Source of the DNA: Fennellomyces sp. T-0311
Taxonomy: Eukaryota > Mucoromycota > Mucoromycetes > Mucorales > Lichtheimiaceae
Assembly: GCA_025266875.1 (NCBI GenBank)
Contig: JALLLT010000010.1
Coordinates: forward strand, 372,001 to 436,000
Length of the DNA: 64,000 nucleotides
Direction: 5' to 3'
Numbering within the stretch: position 1 is the first letter of the stretch; each line of letters starts with the position of its first letter. Of the stretch, positions 22,231-34,904 are shown in pieces. The notes under the pieces are model-generated. The model had not been told where the DNA came from and did no database searches. It saw nothing but the letters and a program-made list of their open reading frames with translations. The translations under genes and the position numbers were made by a program.

Positions 22231-24776
22231 ATGCCACCCAAGAAGCGCAACACTCAAAACCGTGGCGAAGACGAAGGCGAGGAGCCTTTTCAGGCCGTCA
22301 TTCTTACTGACACCTATGACGATCAGTTCCTTCCAATTTCCCATGAAATGCCACGGGTAAAAAATAAAGACATGCGATCTTTTCGACTGGGACGATTCAC
22401 GCATGTCTATAGTGTTTAATGCCTCTGTGCAATATTCCTCTTATCGAGTACACGCTAGAGGTTCTAGCAATTACTGATGTTCAAGAAGTATTTGTGGTTT
22501 GTACTTCGCACATTGACAAGATCAAGGAATATTTTGAGCAAGTAATGCACAACTGCGGCAAGCAAAGCGCACTAACACGTAATGCAAATAGAAATTCGAG
22601 CTGGTTACAGCCACATAGTCCGTTGAGTGTACAGATCGTCCAATCGCCCGAAGCAATGTCTGTTGGTGATGCGATGCGTGAACTGGATGCGCGACAACTT
22701 ATCACAACCGACTTTATTTTGACCTTTGGCGATCTCGTGTCCAACTTGAAACTCGACAAAATTCTTGAAACGCACCGTGCACGCCGAAAGAAGGATAAAA
22801 ACTCAATCATGACGATGGTTTTGAAGGAGGCTGCCCGCACACATTCCAGCAGACCCAAGGATGATTCCAGTGTGTTTGTGCTTGATCCAAACAACAGCCA
22901 GTGTCTGTTTTACGAGCATGTCCAGGCACTTCCCCGCAAAGATCGCATCGAGATATCACCCGAGCTGTTTGAGAACCACGCCCAATTTGAGTTCCGGAAT
23001 GACCTGGTCGACCCATTCTTGGATGTCTGTTCTGTCGAAGTAAGCACCCCGTTGCATTGAATCGTCAAGATGTTGACTTTTTTTTTTCTAGGTGCCTGCC
23101 TTGTTTACGGAAAACTTTGATTGGCAAAAGCTGCGAACTGATTTCGTTCACGGTATCCTGACATCTGATATCCTTGGGAAGACGATCTATATCGACATCA
23201 TCTCTGAGCCATACGTCGCCCGCATACAAAACGAACAATTATATAGCACCGTGAGGTATTGCCTTGTGACTAAACAATCCGTTGCCATGGCATTATACTG
23301 ATGATGGACTATGCAAGCAACCACGTATTAAACCGCTGGGTGTTCCCGATTGTGCCCGAGACAAACCTCAAGCCCGACGACGATTATCAGTTTTTGCGCG
23401 GCAACATATATAAGGCATCCGATGTCATTTTATCTCGGTTAGTTTGTACCTTACCCGTGCAACCGCGCTCAGCTGATCATGCTTGTTCCGCGGCAGATCA
23501 TGTATTATAGATGAAAACGTTCAGATTGGTTCAGGCACCGTTATTGGGGAAAATTCTCGCGTTGCAAACTCGGTCATTGGACGAAACTGTAGCATTGGTG
23601 ACAATGTTGTGTTAGATGGCGCCTATGTTTGGGACAATGTCACGATCTTTTCAAACAGCATTGTGACCCGCTCTATCCTCGCCAACAACGTTACTCTCAT
23701 GGAAAACACCTCAATTCACAACGGCTCTCTAGTATCATTGGACGTTACACTGGGTCCCGGCGAAGACGTTCCCAAGTATTCACGGTTAAGTTTAAATCCC
23801 CAACCCAAAAACAATCTTTTTGGCGATGACAGCGATGAAGAGGAGGAGACACAGGGTACGTTGGTGTCATCGAAAGCAAAAAAAAATTGTGTATTGACAA
23901 CTCTGGCTGTAGACCATGCCATGTTGAAGAGCAGCACTCATCCTGATGTATACTTTTGGACCGAGCGAGGGGATGACGATGATGATGTTGATATCCGGAA
24001 TATCAATATGGGATCATTGGGTAAGTTTTCAACTTGCTATTTACCAATTCATGTCTAACACTCGCACAGCATACGATATGGCCGACTTGAAAATCGAAGA
24101 CAATGAATTAAGTGACAGCGCATCCGAAGTGGGTGAAGTATCAGATGACGAGGATGATTTGGACAACGATATCTCTGGATCGTTTGGAGCATGGGATACG
24201 CAAGGTGCTAGCAAGTTGGCTGAATTCAAAAAGGAAGTTGCTCAAACGATTGAGCGCTCTCTTACCGAAAACCATACTGTCGATGAAACTGCGCTGGAGA
24301 TCACCGGTCTGCGTATGGCTCACAATGGAACTTACGATCAAGCAAGAGAGGTCATGATTCCCATGTTGCTGGACCATGTTGATATCAGCAAGAACGGCGT
24401 GAACAATATGCGAGTGATGCTTGAAAAGTGGGCTCCAGTAATCAGCAAGGGCATGGAGAACCAAGTCCATGTACTACAGGTGTTCCAGGTAAAGCGCAAC
24501 AAGCAATGACTGTGAATTACATTTCCACTCATGCAACCTACGCAGAGACATTGTGCTGAGAGCGAGGCACTATCAAAACTGTTTGTTGGCATACTGCAAA
24601 TTCTGTACAATGCCGATGTTGTTGAAGAAGATTCGGTCCTCAAGTGGTATACATCTGATGCATCCAAGAATGTTTCGCCCGCCGAACTCAAGTTGCGAGA
24701 ACGGGCATCCAAGTTTGTGGATTGGCTGCAAGAAGCAGAGGAAGAATCCTCAGAGGAAGATGACGATAGCGACTAA
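22231..24776 (+). CDS. GCD6: Translation initiation factor eIF2B subunit epsilon (Gcd6-like)
   Basis: Seven exons: 22231-22356, 22413-23039, 23092-23255, 23318-23437, 23497-24020, 24070-24488 and 24546-24776, giving 736 residues, the usual size. The N-terminus is a nucleotidyltransferase-like domain (FQAVILTD, then CLMPLCNIPLIEYTLE). The middle is a left-handed beta helix of hexapeptide repeats (IGSGTVIGENSRVANSVIG and following). An acidic linker precedes the C-terminal W2 HEAT domain with its aromatic/acidic boxes (KFVDWLQEAEEESSEEDDD). In the cytosol this subunit catalyses GDP-GTP exchange on eIF2 and is the target of amino-acid-starvation control. The exon 3/4 junction uses donor GAG|gtattg, which restores the conserved ...SNHVLNRW... 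sequence. No lesions. Confidence 0.97.
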
Positions 24777-25162
24777 TAAAGTAAATATGTATCAATGCAA
24801 CTGTATATAAAACTGGTCGCTGTTTGATGGACATGTTCCACTTAGCAATCAACGACGTGAGCGGACATTACTGTCATGTCGTTCAGTGGATACTTTAGTA
24901 TGGCGGATAGAAAGACTTTTGGCTCATCTCGCTACTACTTAGCTTTCCCCCTTATAGCTTTTTCAATGCACACCATAACGCAAACGGGGCAACTCGAGAA
25001 AAACCATAAATACTTTCTGTAGACATTCGAAGCTCTACACAAAGGCTTGGAGACTTTGGAGGAAAACGCCGCCGTACGCTGCCACAGTTGGCAACTTCAC
25101 CCAATCTCTTGCATCTCAAGTTGGGAAATACGTCACAATGAAAAGATCCTTTTCATCAATCA
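24777..25162. other. Spacer between eIF2B epsilon and transposon copy A
   Basis: 3' flank of eIF2B epsilon. No gene. It ends at the first terminal-repeat base of transposon copy A. Confidence 0.6.
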
Positions 25163-25170
25163 TCATCGGA
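25163..25170 (+). repeat. Left terminal inverted repeat of transposon copy A
   Basis: TCATCGGA, matched in reverse complement at the right end (31195-31202). The outermost identical base shared with copy B lies here. Confidence 0.65.
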
Positions 25171-25503
25171 GAAAAGGCTGAAAGAAATAAAGGCTTTGAA
25201 GGGGCTTTAAAAGCTTTTGAAAGCAGGTGAAAGCTCTAATGGGATCCTCCCTTTCGTGAAGAGCAATGAATTTACACTGCCTTATTTGAACCTTCAATTT
25301 TAATCATGATATCGTTAACAATGCTTCATGAAGGCAATTAAATCTTCATACTGTATTTGAATTCTCGTTGAAAAGCACGAAAGTCTTACTAATAGTAGTC
25401 ATGAGTTATTCTGCTGAGCGAGCAAATATAGCTTCTGAAAAGGTATTTATTTGTCAATTTTTGTACTTCACATATAAGAAAAAAAATAAAGACTGTTATG
25501 GCT

Positions 25504-27040
25504 CTAACCGAACAGCATGGATCTGGTATCTGTGAGAGCTCGACGGTTTCGGTCCGCAAGCTTTGATGTTAGGTACGCTGTTATCGACGGCCAGTCAATA
25601 ATCTCTCCATCGACACTTCCACTGACAAGATCTTTATACAATTCCTTCCACGACGATTCGTCACTAAATTCATCACCTTTCTTTACTTTACTGCACATAA
25701 TGTGCCTGGTCAATCTTCCGAGTCTATACAGCATCTATCAAAAAAATTGAGTGTGCCAATGATATGGGTTGCAAAAGTAAAATCGCTTACTTGACAAACA
25801 ATCAGACTTATTGTTTCCTTTGATAACACCGAGGGAGCAGGTTTGAGTCGAGGCCCAGTACCTTTCCTATTAAGCAAAGTGTACTCAATACACTTGGTAA
25901 TAGCAGAGTTGCATAGAAGATGACCATCTTCTTCGTAGTTCTCGCGCAGTATCCTAACATCAAAGCAGAAGAGTTTGGGAAATCAGTGAACTATACCATA
26001 TTTGGATATGATTTACCTTCGACTTTCCATTAAGGACAAGTATAGCTCATCTCTTGTTCTGCCACTCGACACGTCATGGAAATCATATCCCTTTAGCCAT
26101 GTATTCACGGCACTATGTAGATTGCTACGCCGGTTGTTGAGGATGCTGGAATACTTTAATATAGCTGTGGTAAGTAGAAGGGATGGCGGGATTTCTGGAA
26201 CACATAAGGTAATATACTTACTCTTGCTACAGTTTCCCCAGACACACCAGGCAAGTATCTACTTTCATCATATCGTCGAATTCGAAAAACAGCGCGGTGA
26301 CTACTTCTCTCTATAGTTAGATCGTCTGGAAAAGCATCACGTGTGTAGCAATCATAAGCTACTGTTTCCTTAAACTTTGCCCATTTCGATGATTCGGTAG
26401 AAGTGGTTACTGAGGCTCTAAAGATAAGCATTAAGTTTGTCGTCTCCAGCAATCAAAGTCATATACAAACCTTGGATTGTATGGAGCATCAGGAGGCAGC
26501 ACAGTAAAGTTCGGGACTACGCCTTGTTGAGAATTTGGCATGTCGAGCCTATCAAAAGCAACGTATTAGAATATTAGTAGGCAAAGTGGCTGGAAACAAC
26601 CACGCTATCCCTTACACACTCAAGTCTTCTTGTAAGCTGCCTCCATCTACTGAAGTGATATTATTTCTGTCATTCAGTCTGAAATTCTCTAAGAAGTTCA
26701 TGGACTCTTAGAAAGTTCAACATGTAAGTGCGCAGCATTCTATAAAGATCTACATCCTTGTCATTACCCTCGTTCAGTGCGTCAGAAACACCACTTGTAC
26801 ATTCTCTATCCTGAAAAGAGTGGTGATCATCATCATCACCTTGTCTGTGGTCCCGCTCCCTTGTTCTTTTGTCTTCACAATATCAGCAATGAAATGACAG
26901 TAGTAAGTGGATCACAATGTTGATATGCATTACAGCAGCTGGTAGTGCTTACGGCTTTTCCTCTTCTTCTGCACTCTTGGTCCTGTTTTTTCCGCATATC
27001 TTTTTTCTTTCTGCTGCGCACTCTTGTTTACTTTTGGCAT
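25504..27040 (-). CDS. Transposon accessory protein of unknown function (copy A)
   Basis: I do not recognise the product. Eight exons join in frame: 27040-26953, 26872-26722, 26678-26616, 26548-26471, 26417-26222, 26153-26017, 25953-25791 and 25734-25504, for 368 residues. The N-terminus is strongly basic (KKRK near residue 26), compatible with nuclear entry or DNA binding. An Asp/His-rich patch (DDDDHH) follows. No classical domain is visible. The gene diverges from the transposase across a 127-base gap, so the two probably share a promoter. The same frame is open in copy B. Exon 2/3 (donor gttgaa) and exon 5/6 (acceptor aaag) junctions are the weakest. It may be a second transposition protein, comparable in position to accessory genes of other large DNA transposons; that is inference. 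Confidence 0.6.
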
Positions 27041-27167
27041 GCTGCGGCGGTCTGGGTATATTAACGAGAAAAGAAAGAAGGTCGCGTCAAATTATTTCGC
27101 GTTCTTAAATCACTTTTCGCGAAACTCCGCGTCCCTTTTTTTACTGCTCTTGTGCTCAATCGCATAG
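27041..27167. promoter_or_regulatory. Bidirectional promoter region of transposon copy A
   Basis: 127 bases separate the divergent ATGs of the accessory gene (27040) and the transposase (27168). The segment is conserved in copy B (57126-57254). Confidence 0.5.
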
Positions 27168-30100
27168 ATGTATTATTGTAAGAACGACGCTTGCAAACAC
27201 TTAAAGCCATATATCACGCTGAGGGGTCTCATGGCCCATGTCAGATGTTGTCATTCCAATTCACCCATGGGAAGTGATGCTGGATTCCAATCCGCAGCAC
27301 CCCAGATCTCAAGCGAACATTCGTCTTCTCAAATTGCAAGTACTTATGAAAGGCTGCATAAATATATGTATATTAAGCATAGTTTAAATAGGACACTTAT
27401 ATTGACATGGATTATGATTATGGACATGGAACTGCCGATAATAACATGTTAACTGCGCAAAATAATGCGGCTGATACACAAAATTGTCCCACAGCCCTTC
27501 ATGAAGGTGACTAGTAACTAGGTATATTTATTTTAAGTCACTGACATCGGTTTAAAGAAATAGTTGGATTCAAAGCAGAGCCATATGGGATTGTACCCGG
27601 AAATGATTCGCAAGACCTTTGTCTCAGTGAGCTTGAATACCGTATTGCATCCTACGCCACAGAAAACGAGTTGTCAAAAAGCTCATATACCGGGTTTGTG
27701 AAAATATTAGTATCCTTACTCGACAAGCTTCAGCACTAAATTATTCATAGTCTCATTTCATTGATTGGTTCTGTCATTGAACACTGTCCTGGGGCTAGTA
27801 CTCAACCAGATATATCTATACAGAGTATTGAAAGCTTGAACTATAAGATAAGCCTTGGGAATAAGTCCAGATACAGTATCGTAAGTATACTACTATTGTC
27901 GAACATTGTCTTATCTGCTACTAATTTGGTATCGTCATACGTTCATTAATTAGCCGTTCAAAACAGTTGAAATTGATCCTGCTGATATTGATGGCTTTCC
28001 TGAACGACATATAGAGGAATTTAGACGCGAAGCAGGAAAAATCTTCTTTTCATACCGGGATATCATAGCACTTTGTGAGCTTCTTTTCTCGTATAGACCA
28101 TTCTGGGATCACACGATACTGAACGCTGCAATCGTCACAAGAGATGGTGAGAGGGTGTATACGGACATTTACAGTGGTAATTGGTGGGAAAATGGTCAGG
28201 TACTACTTTATCAATGATTACTTTCTCGGTAAGTGTGCTTACAGATATTTTAGAGAAAGCTCCCAAAAGGTGATGTTTTACTTGCGATTATGCTGGCTTC
28301 GGATCAGGCGGATGTGTCAGCAAATGGACGAGAGAAAGCATGGCATCTGTACTTAAAGTTAGGTACGTAAAATATAGCAGAGGTGGGGTAAATCAAGTTG
28401 TATTAAAAGAAACGGGATTGATACGCCAGGGAATACACCGAAAGCCATTAGAAACAAAGATAAAGAGAAAGCAAGTCGTGTTCTCGCATATTTTCCGGTG
28501 ATAAAGAAGTCAGCTCGCTACGGAAACCTTGAATGGTATCGCACAGCAAGAAAAGCAGCTTTCCACCATTGTCTACGGATTGTACTTGGCCCTCTTGCGA
28601 ACAATGGAAATGAGATTAAGTAAGAATCTATTGTCTATAGCGCGCAGACAACTAAGCTCTTCTCGGTGGTAAATTTTTGCCCAGTAGATCTATTTTTTTA
28701 CGAGGTCCACATAACAAAATTTACAAATGCGTTCCAATGTTGGCGTGCTATACTGCGGATTTACCAGAACAGTAAGTAATACATGCGAATGAAGCTGCTA
28801 TGTTTAGTATTAAATACGAAATCTACCAGACGATTGTTATCGCTGACAATGAGCGGAAATGCTGCAATGTCGTGCCCAAGATGTTTTGAACAAACCAGCA
28901 ATTTTAAGGACTTGCCAGCTAATACGATTCTGTTACGTTCCACAAAGCTTATGAAGGACATGTTCCAACATGCTCTGGCGCTTGAAAATAATAACCAGCA
29001 GGCGGATGCTTATAATATGAGACGTACTTACTCGATGAGTACAGTTAAGGTATCCATATATGTCTTAATACACCCATTGGATATTGAACTATATTAGAAC
29101 GCTTTTTGGGAAATCCCTGGCTTCGATATATATCGAAGCCTTTTAGTGGATGATCTTCACCAGCTAGGTGGAGTATATGAACATCTGGTGAATTGTATAG
29201 AACAAAGTATAAAGGAAAAAAGAAATGGAGTGCGATTGATACGGAGAGTGGATGAGAGGTACAGTATTGTATATTCTGTTCCGGCCGAAAACATGCTACT
29301 GAATTCTTCATGTAGAGCGTCTCAACTACCGCCGTATCGCAAACTTCGCCAGTTCCATAATGGGTTTTTTCTATCAAACCTCCGAAATGTTGCATACGCA
29401 GAACTCAAAGATCACATGGCAGTAAGTCGTTGGCTTCAGCAGTGAATTGCTTGCTTTGATATAAAACTAGTATAATGGTCTTACTTGGATGAATGCAGAT
29501 ATTACTTGTTGTCATTCATGATCTAGTAGATCCTCAATTTATTATATCCATGCGATACTTTATCGATTTTTACTTCAGCGCGACTAGTAAGGAGCACACA
29601 GATGCCAGCTTGCAGATCGTTCAGGATTCATTGGAGGATTTTCAAAAGTATAGTGCCATATTTGCAAAATACTCTAAGGTCAGCGATGCTATAAATTGTG
29701 TATGTGTGGAGTAATTCAAGTGTAACTTTTTATTACTTTATTAGTCTGGTCTGGCATTTCCTAAAAAGCACATGCTTTCTAAATATGTTGGCGATATCAG
29801 GAACATGGGCTGCATCGATGGCTATAGCACACAGCAATCTGAACATCAGCATAAGAAGGATGCCAAATCTCCGGCAAAGCGAACCAACAAAAGATATTCG
29901 AGTGTTAAACAGGTATCGATAAAATGTATATATATGAATCGGGTAACATTGAATATATCAACTACAGATGGCAGAGTTTGTACATCGCCGTGATTTGTTA
30001 TTTGATATGCAGGCTCAAAATTCGCAACCACGGATCGAGAAACCTAATCTAGGGGTACAACCAACCACTCATAAGCTTATATCGAAGCTAAATCCAAGTT

Positions 30101-30879
30101 CAATCAATGAACTGTTTGCGAGCCATGTCAACGTTGGTCAGTTTGAGCGGCTAATACGTTCCTTTCTCGATACTCGAATGGAAGGACGTAACTCGACGAG
30201 AAATTTGTCGAACATGCCCAAACTGGATACAGAAATAGTAAGTTCATTATTTAGACTAAGAATGCGATTAAGTATCAACCAATGTGAATGAAAGGTCACT
30301 CGATACCAAACCCTTATTATTGACGACTATGATGTCGACGGTATTTGTGTCAGAGAGAAAGTTCATGCCCGGGAAAATTATCATGGACGGGACAGATATG
30401 ACTATGCGATATTTCGTGATGGAGAAAGCGGGCATATCTACGGGTACGTTATCATGTTTTTAAGACTGTTTACAAAGGAGCCGCGATAAGTCTATGCTTA
30501 GCCGGGCGATATTTTCACACAAATGACGGACCGCACATAACAGGGCTGACAACGGTAGAACCTGGGCTAAATCGATCCTACAGAGGATTATTCATTTCTT
30601 TGGTTCACGATCTTCCAGCCAATTTATATTGTTCCAGACTTCAGCAGCGGCAAATTCGACGGCAATGATGCACTATATCGCCGTTACCTTGTAAATACTG
30701 ATACTGATCATCTTTCTCGATCCATGGCACCACCTTCTACAGTACCATTGCTTCCATCATTCATTACATGGGAGCATGTTTCGGATGAACACTCAGAAGC
30801 TGAGACCGACACTACAATAGATGGTGATAATAATACGAGCACCAGCGACATCTCTGAGGACGATCCAATGGTCGAATAA
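27168..30879 (+). pseudogene. Plavaka-type transposase, frameshifted near the 3' end (copy A)
   Basis: Many short exons read in frame from ATG 27168. The N-terminus is a C2H2-like finger (YYCKNDAC...H-X4-H). Later segments match Plavaka transposases in order: KAWHLYLKLGNTPKAIRNKD, then YKCVPMLACYTADLPEQ, a Cys pair (SCPRCF), FWEIPGFDIYRSLLVDDLHQ, and the C-terminal FPKKHMLSKYVGDIRNMG. The first intron (27336-27391) is GC-AG. Frame is kept until about 30275. Compared with copy B, three indels then follow: +1 at about 30279, -1 in a T run at 30456-30461, and -2 at about 30614. The first causes an immediate stop, so the C-terminal ~200 residues are lost. The transposase would act in the nucleus on the element's ends. 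Confidence 0.85.
27336..27391 (+). other. GC-AG intron in the transposase gene (copy A)
   Basis: The donor is GCAAGT after CAAATT, the acceptor TTTAAATAG. Exon 1 is 168 nt, so the intron is phase 0. The same sequence occurs in copy B at 57423-57478. Confidence 0.65.
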
Positions 30880-31194
30880 TAATCTATAAATCTTTTTATT
30901 ATAGTTATACGGTCTTCTATAAGTTATTTCAAAGCATAAATAATATAATATCTATTTCAAATTACATATTACCTTTCGTATATCGAAAATGCGCTTCACA
31001 ACAGTTTATATGGCTAATGAAGGTCTTGAGAAGGACTTTGAAAACACTAATCATATATAAGATATAAAGGGTCTCGTGAAACCAGCTGATTAGCTTCATG
31101 CATTCATGAAAGTCGGAGAAAGCGTTTGAAGGTGATGAAGGCTGGTGATTTTACCTCTTATTTTAGTGAAGGCTTCTGAAAGCACATTTCACTT

Positions 31195-31202
31195 TCCGAT
31201 GA
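31195..31202 (-). repeat. Right terminal inverted repeat of transposon copy A
   Basis: TCCGATGA, the reverse complement of the left end. Identity with copy B stops immediately after it. Confidence 0.65.
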
Positions 31203-33034
31203 TTAACAAAATTATTTCTTCTTACGTACCTCTAGTTTCGGTCCAAATCGCTAGAAGACGAAAAGCGGATGCCATCATACCGTTCACAGAAGAGGAGTAC
31301 CTTGGAGAACCCATTTTACCTAGCAGTAGTAAGGCCAAAAGTGTGCTTAAAGAACTACCAAAGAAAAACTGGTTAAAAGCTTAATTATGTTTATTACATT
31401 GGCATTCCTATAGCTCCTTCTGCTAAAATTAAGGAGCTCGATGAACAGGAAAAATCCCTTACCTTTCTTTTGTGTGCAATACAGCCAGTATCATTAATAG
31501 TCCAGGATTGCACCCTTTTAATAAGCTGACTTTTTTTTGAATATTTATTATATTCTAATAACCGAACATCAACGTTGACTCGATTGCCAGAAGCATTGTT
31601 TCAAGAGCCTCCACGCTAATAACACAGATTTACGATATGAAAGATCGGAAGTGCTTGGTATGTCTATGGGAGATATGCCAAATGGTAAAGGACAATCTCT
31701 CCATATAATGAAGCAACATCATATAGCGGCGGATAGTGAAGGCTGCTGTTAAAGGCCATCGAAGAAGATAATCCAGCTGTTTCGTTGCAAAAAATATCTC
31801 CAGTATCTGGTTCTAACATCATCTCCCCAATAGCCGCACCGATTTATTTTTAAACTTTCTTGGTAAAAGGTTCACACTCCGGTAAAGCTGATTCTATAAA
31901 TAAAAATCTGTACAGTGGTATCCTTTGGTTTAATCCAGTAATTAATCCTACTCCACTCCAAATCAAAGAATTAAAGCAGGATTAAAGATACAAAATTGGT
32001 ATATATTTCAAAACGCTCCCCTGAATTTGGTACACAGGATCATATCCTTTGTTAGTTTTCATTGTTCTTCCCGCTTAATATATGATTAAGGGATCACCTT
32101 GTTGCTAATCCAGTAGACCTTGCTATATTCAGTTCTTAATCATGCCCCGCGGTATTTCAGTTAACGAGTTTTTCTAAAGTGTCACAATTCGTTGAATGAG
32201 ACAAAAAATAGGTATATTGTAGTCATTCCGCAGTTTCAAAATTTGACGGTGGGTGGCGTTAATGTATGTAGCTTCACTTTTTATGAAAACTGCACTGCTT
32301 TGTTCTAGACGAGGACTGCCACATGTAAATTGAAGAAAAGTGTAAAAAAGTAAGTGATTCTGCCCCTAATAAAGAATATTCGTATTGATTTGTCGAAAGA
32401 TTCTTAGCAAGAAAGAGTTCCTGTACTATTTCCGTATCGAAAAGTAGACTATAGGACAGGATGGTGATCAGTACGTAAAACTAACGTACAATGCATCAAT
32501 ATACAATAAAGTTGGACCTTAAATAATGAAAAAAACTACGATGTAGAAAATATGGTCATTTTTACAATCATATATACCATATAAAAGGACCCTATGCAGG
32601 CTGTGGATCTGATGATAGCTGTAATTGTATCTTTGTCTTGTGAGTATACTATAGTGCCGTACAGGTATCTGAAGTATACTATTAACTATAAAATTAATCA
32701 ACTCCTCGTCATACTGGCTATGCTAGCGATGTAAAAAGTTGCATATTACAGCTTTGTGTATGTATGTATGTACGTATGTATGCATCTATCTTTGTACATA
32801 CTACTATGGTATGTACACATTGGCGATCATCCGTAACAAGCACATACGTATCTGATAACTAAGGATGTATTATCAAAAGGATTATGCACGGGCCGAAATA
32901 TCCTCGGATAAAAGTTATATATCTCACAACACACATGTGCATGCTGTATATAACCAAGCCATGGGATTAAATTTGCTATTCGCTTTTGTATTATTCTAAC
33001 GCTCAATTCACTAAAGAAAAGTAAATCCATTAAA
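31203..33034. other. Decayed sequence, possible retroelement gag relic, and TATG microsatellite
   Basis: Immediately right of copy A is a short open stretch (31235-31384, containing IIPFTEEEYLGEP). Another begins at about 31413 (SAKIKELDEQEKSLTF). Both are interrupted by stops. They look like remnants of a gag-like retroelement coding region, but I cannot prove it. Further on nothing is coding. A TATG-type microsatellite lies at about 32758-32785. Confidence 0.35.
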
Positions 33035-34087
33035 ATGATCTCTGAAGATAAAGTAGCGGGTCAACAAGTGTATGCCACACTAAAGCAAGAGGCTGCAAGC
33101 ACTGTTGATCCGGATCGTAATGCTTGTTTGCTACGAGCGGATGACTTCAGTGAGTAACCCGCTTTGAATTTATCTCGTGTACATAACTTATAATAGGATC
33201 GAAGAGATTTGGGGTTTTATTCGTCAACAACAAATGGCCAAGTCTATGTGCAAAAGTGACTATGCTGCCCTAATAGAAAAGCAGCTCCAAAGAGGAATCC
33301 GTGTACCCGACTCTGGTTGCGGTAACTACATATTACATATAATCATGGGAGTGCATGAAGTCTTTTACTGACGTACATGATGCATTCCGGTAGGTCCTGA
33401 GCTATGGTCAGTTGATATGAGCAAGGAATATTCACAATCGAGCTTCATCGGATTAGATTGCTCGAACATGTTTTCTATTCAAGGAAGTAATCCGGTCAAT
33501 TGCGGATTTGTGATGCACAGTGTTATCGACCAGCAACTACCTTTCATGGAAAATCACTTCGACTTTATCTATCCACAATTCCTTATAGCAGGTGTTTGTG
33601 AACGATATTGGCCACATGTCGTTGGAAACCTTACGCGATTACTTAAATCTGGAGAGCACAATCCACGTGACTAAAACTATACCTTCTCGATTAGCCAAAC
33701 GTTACTTCTATCTGTGCCGTGAATTGGAACTTCATCTCATTAATGCAGGGATTACTAACATTGAAGTAACGTTGTTTCTTTTTCCACGCGGTGGAAAGTT
33801 AGGAAAACTTGGTATGCCTTGCACTCTACGAAGTTACTCTTCATGTCACCAATTGCTACCTCATTAATGTACTATATAGGTGTGATTGGCATATTGTTAT
33901 TCACTCTACCGATGATGCTTTTAAGCCATTCTTGCTGGAAAGTCATCCTGAACTCAAGTACCCAAGGAAATATAATAAATTTCTTACGGATACAGCACAG
34001 GAATGTCAAGAATTCAAGCCTTCCATGATTATCTATCGATCCTATGGTCAAAAGCCACAGCACGGCTTGTTCAGGACCGAAGTGTAA
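33035..34087 (+). pseudogene. Broken SAM-dependent methyltransferase paralogue 1
   Basis: The class I methyltransferase motif I is recognisable as DSGCGP after splicing out a short intron (around 33323-33392). It is followed by ...WSVDMSKEYSQSSFIGLD and DQQLPFMENHFDFIY. The frame does not connect from the first exon (ATG 33035) across the next intron. After LLKSG, where the family has an L-K-P-G-G motif, sequence is missing and a stop follows. A C-terminal portion ending in SMIIYRSYGQK resumes in another frame. It is therefore most likely a pseudogene, related to the neighbour at 34905. Confidence 0.7.
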
Positions 34088-34904
34088 TGATATGAGAAAC
34101 TTGAAGCTTACACTTATGTATAATTTCCTTATATATATATATATATATGTCAAATTTTAGATCGAATTCCTCGTCTACATCTTTCAATTATTCATTTACA
34201 TATGTCAATAAAATGCTATTCAGATATACGTAATCAAAACATTATTCTTATTCATTTAAAAAGGCCGTTATGTTGCAATTCATACCGTAAACGCCATGTC
34301 ATATAGGAGTATGTCACTATATACACACTGCGGCAAATATGCGTATATACCAACTTGTTAGATGCATTGATGCACATGATCACGCAGTATCAAACACTTA
34401 TATTAAAATTACAGCGATTGACAACAACGGCGTTACTACGTTAGCACATGAGCCTTTAATTTAAGTATATGTATAACGCGCAAGCCAGTCATTGACTTAA
34501 CATAGAATCTATGTCATTCTACATAGATCAAACTACTGAGAATGATCGTTATTGCATAACTATTTTGGTAATTGCAGCATTACGTACGCAATGTGCCGAT
34601 CGATAATTTTAATTACAAAGGTTACCCGCAAAAGGTACTACGATGTACCTAATATTAATAGTCAGTGCTGGGAGAAGAAGCCGGATGTCTAGCATATACA
34701 TGGGCTTAATTGGCATTGGTGGCACCACTCACCGGCTAATCAAAATGTATATGTAGCTTATATTACTGAGGGTGCACGACCTCCTTATTAGCGTTTCCAA
34801 AATGAAGAAAATTATAAAAGCGGAACTGGTTGGACTGGATGTTGGCGTAGTTTTTTCTTAAAATACGTTTTTCTACCCAAACAGCCATTCAGAAAAAGGA
34901 TGTA
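34088..34904. other. Intergenic with (AT)n tract
   Basis: About 0.8 kb between the two methyltransferase relics. It holds an (AT)n tract at about 34130-34149 and a small ATCTATGT/ACATAGAT hairpin near 34510. No gene. Confidence 0.45.

Larger units (their letters stand above)
25163..31202 (+). mobile_element. Plavaka-like DNA transposon, copy A (~6.04 kb)
   Basis: The limits come from comparing this copy with copy B (55246-61292): sequence identity begins at TCATCGGAGAAAAGG and ends at CACTTTCCGATGA. The two ends form a short terminal inverted repeat (TCATCGGA). Subterminal regions on both sides are packed with short GAAAGC/AAGGCTT-type motifs. Inside are two divergently transcribed genes: a Plavaka-type transposase on the plus strand and an unknown accessory gene on the minus strand. 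I cannot settle a target-site duplication. Flanks just outside differ between the copies, so these are two separate insertions rather than a segmental duplication. Confidence 0.9.

Noticed and set aside
22481..22894. 137-codon minus-strand ORF opposite eIF2B epsilon
   Set aside because: Antisense shadow of a highly conserved exon.
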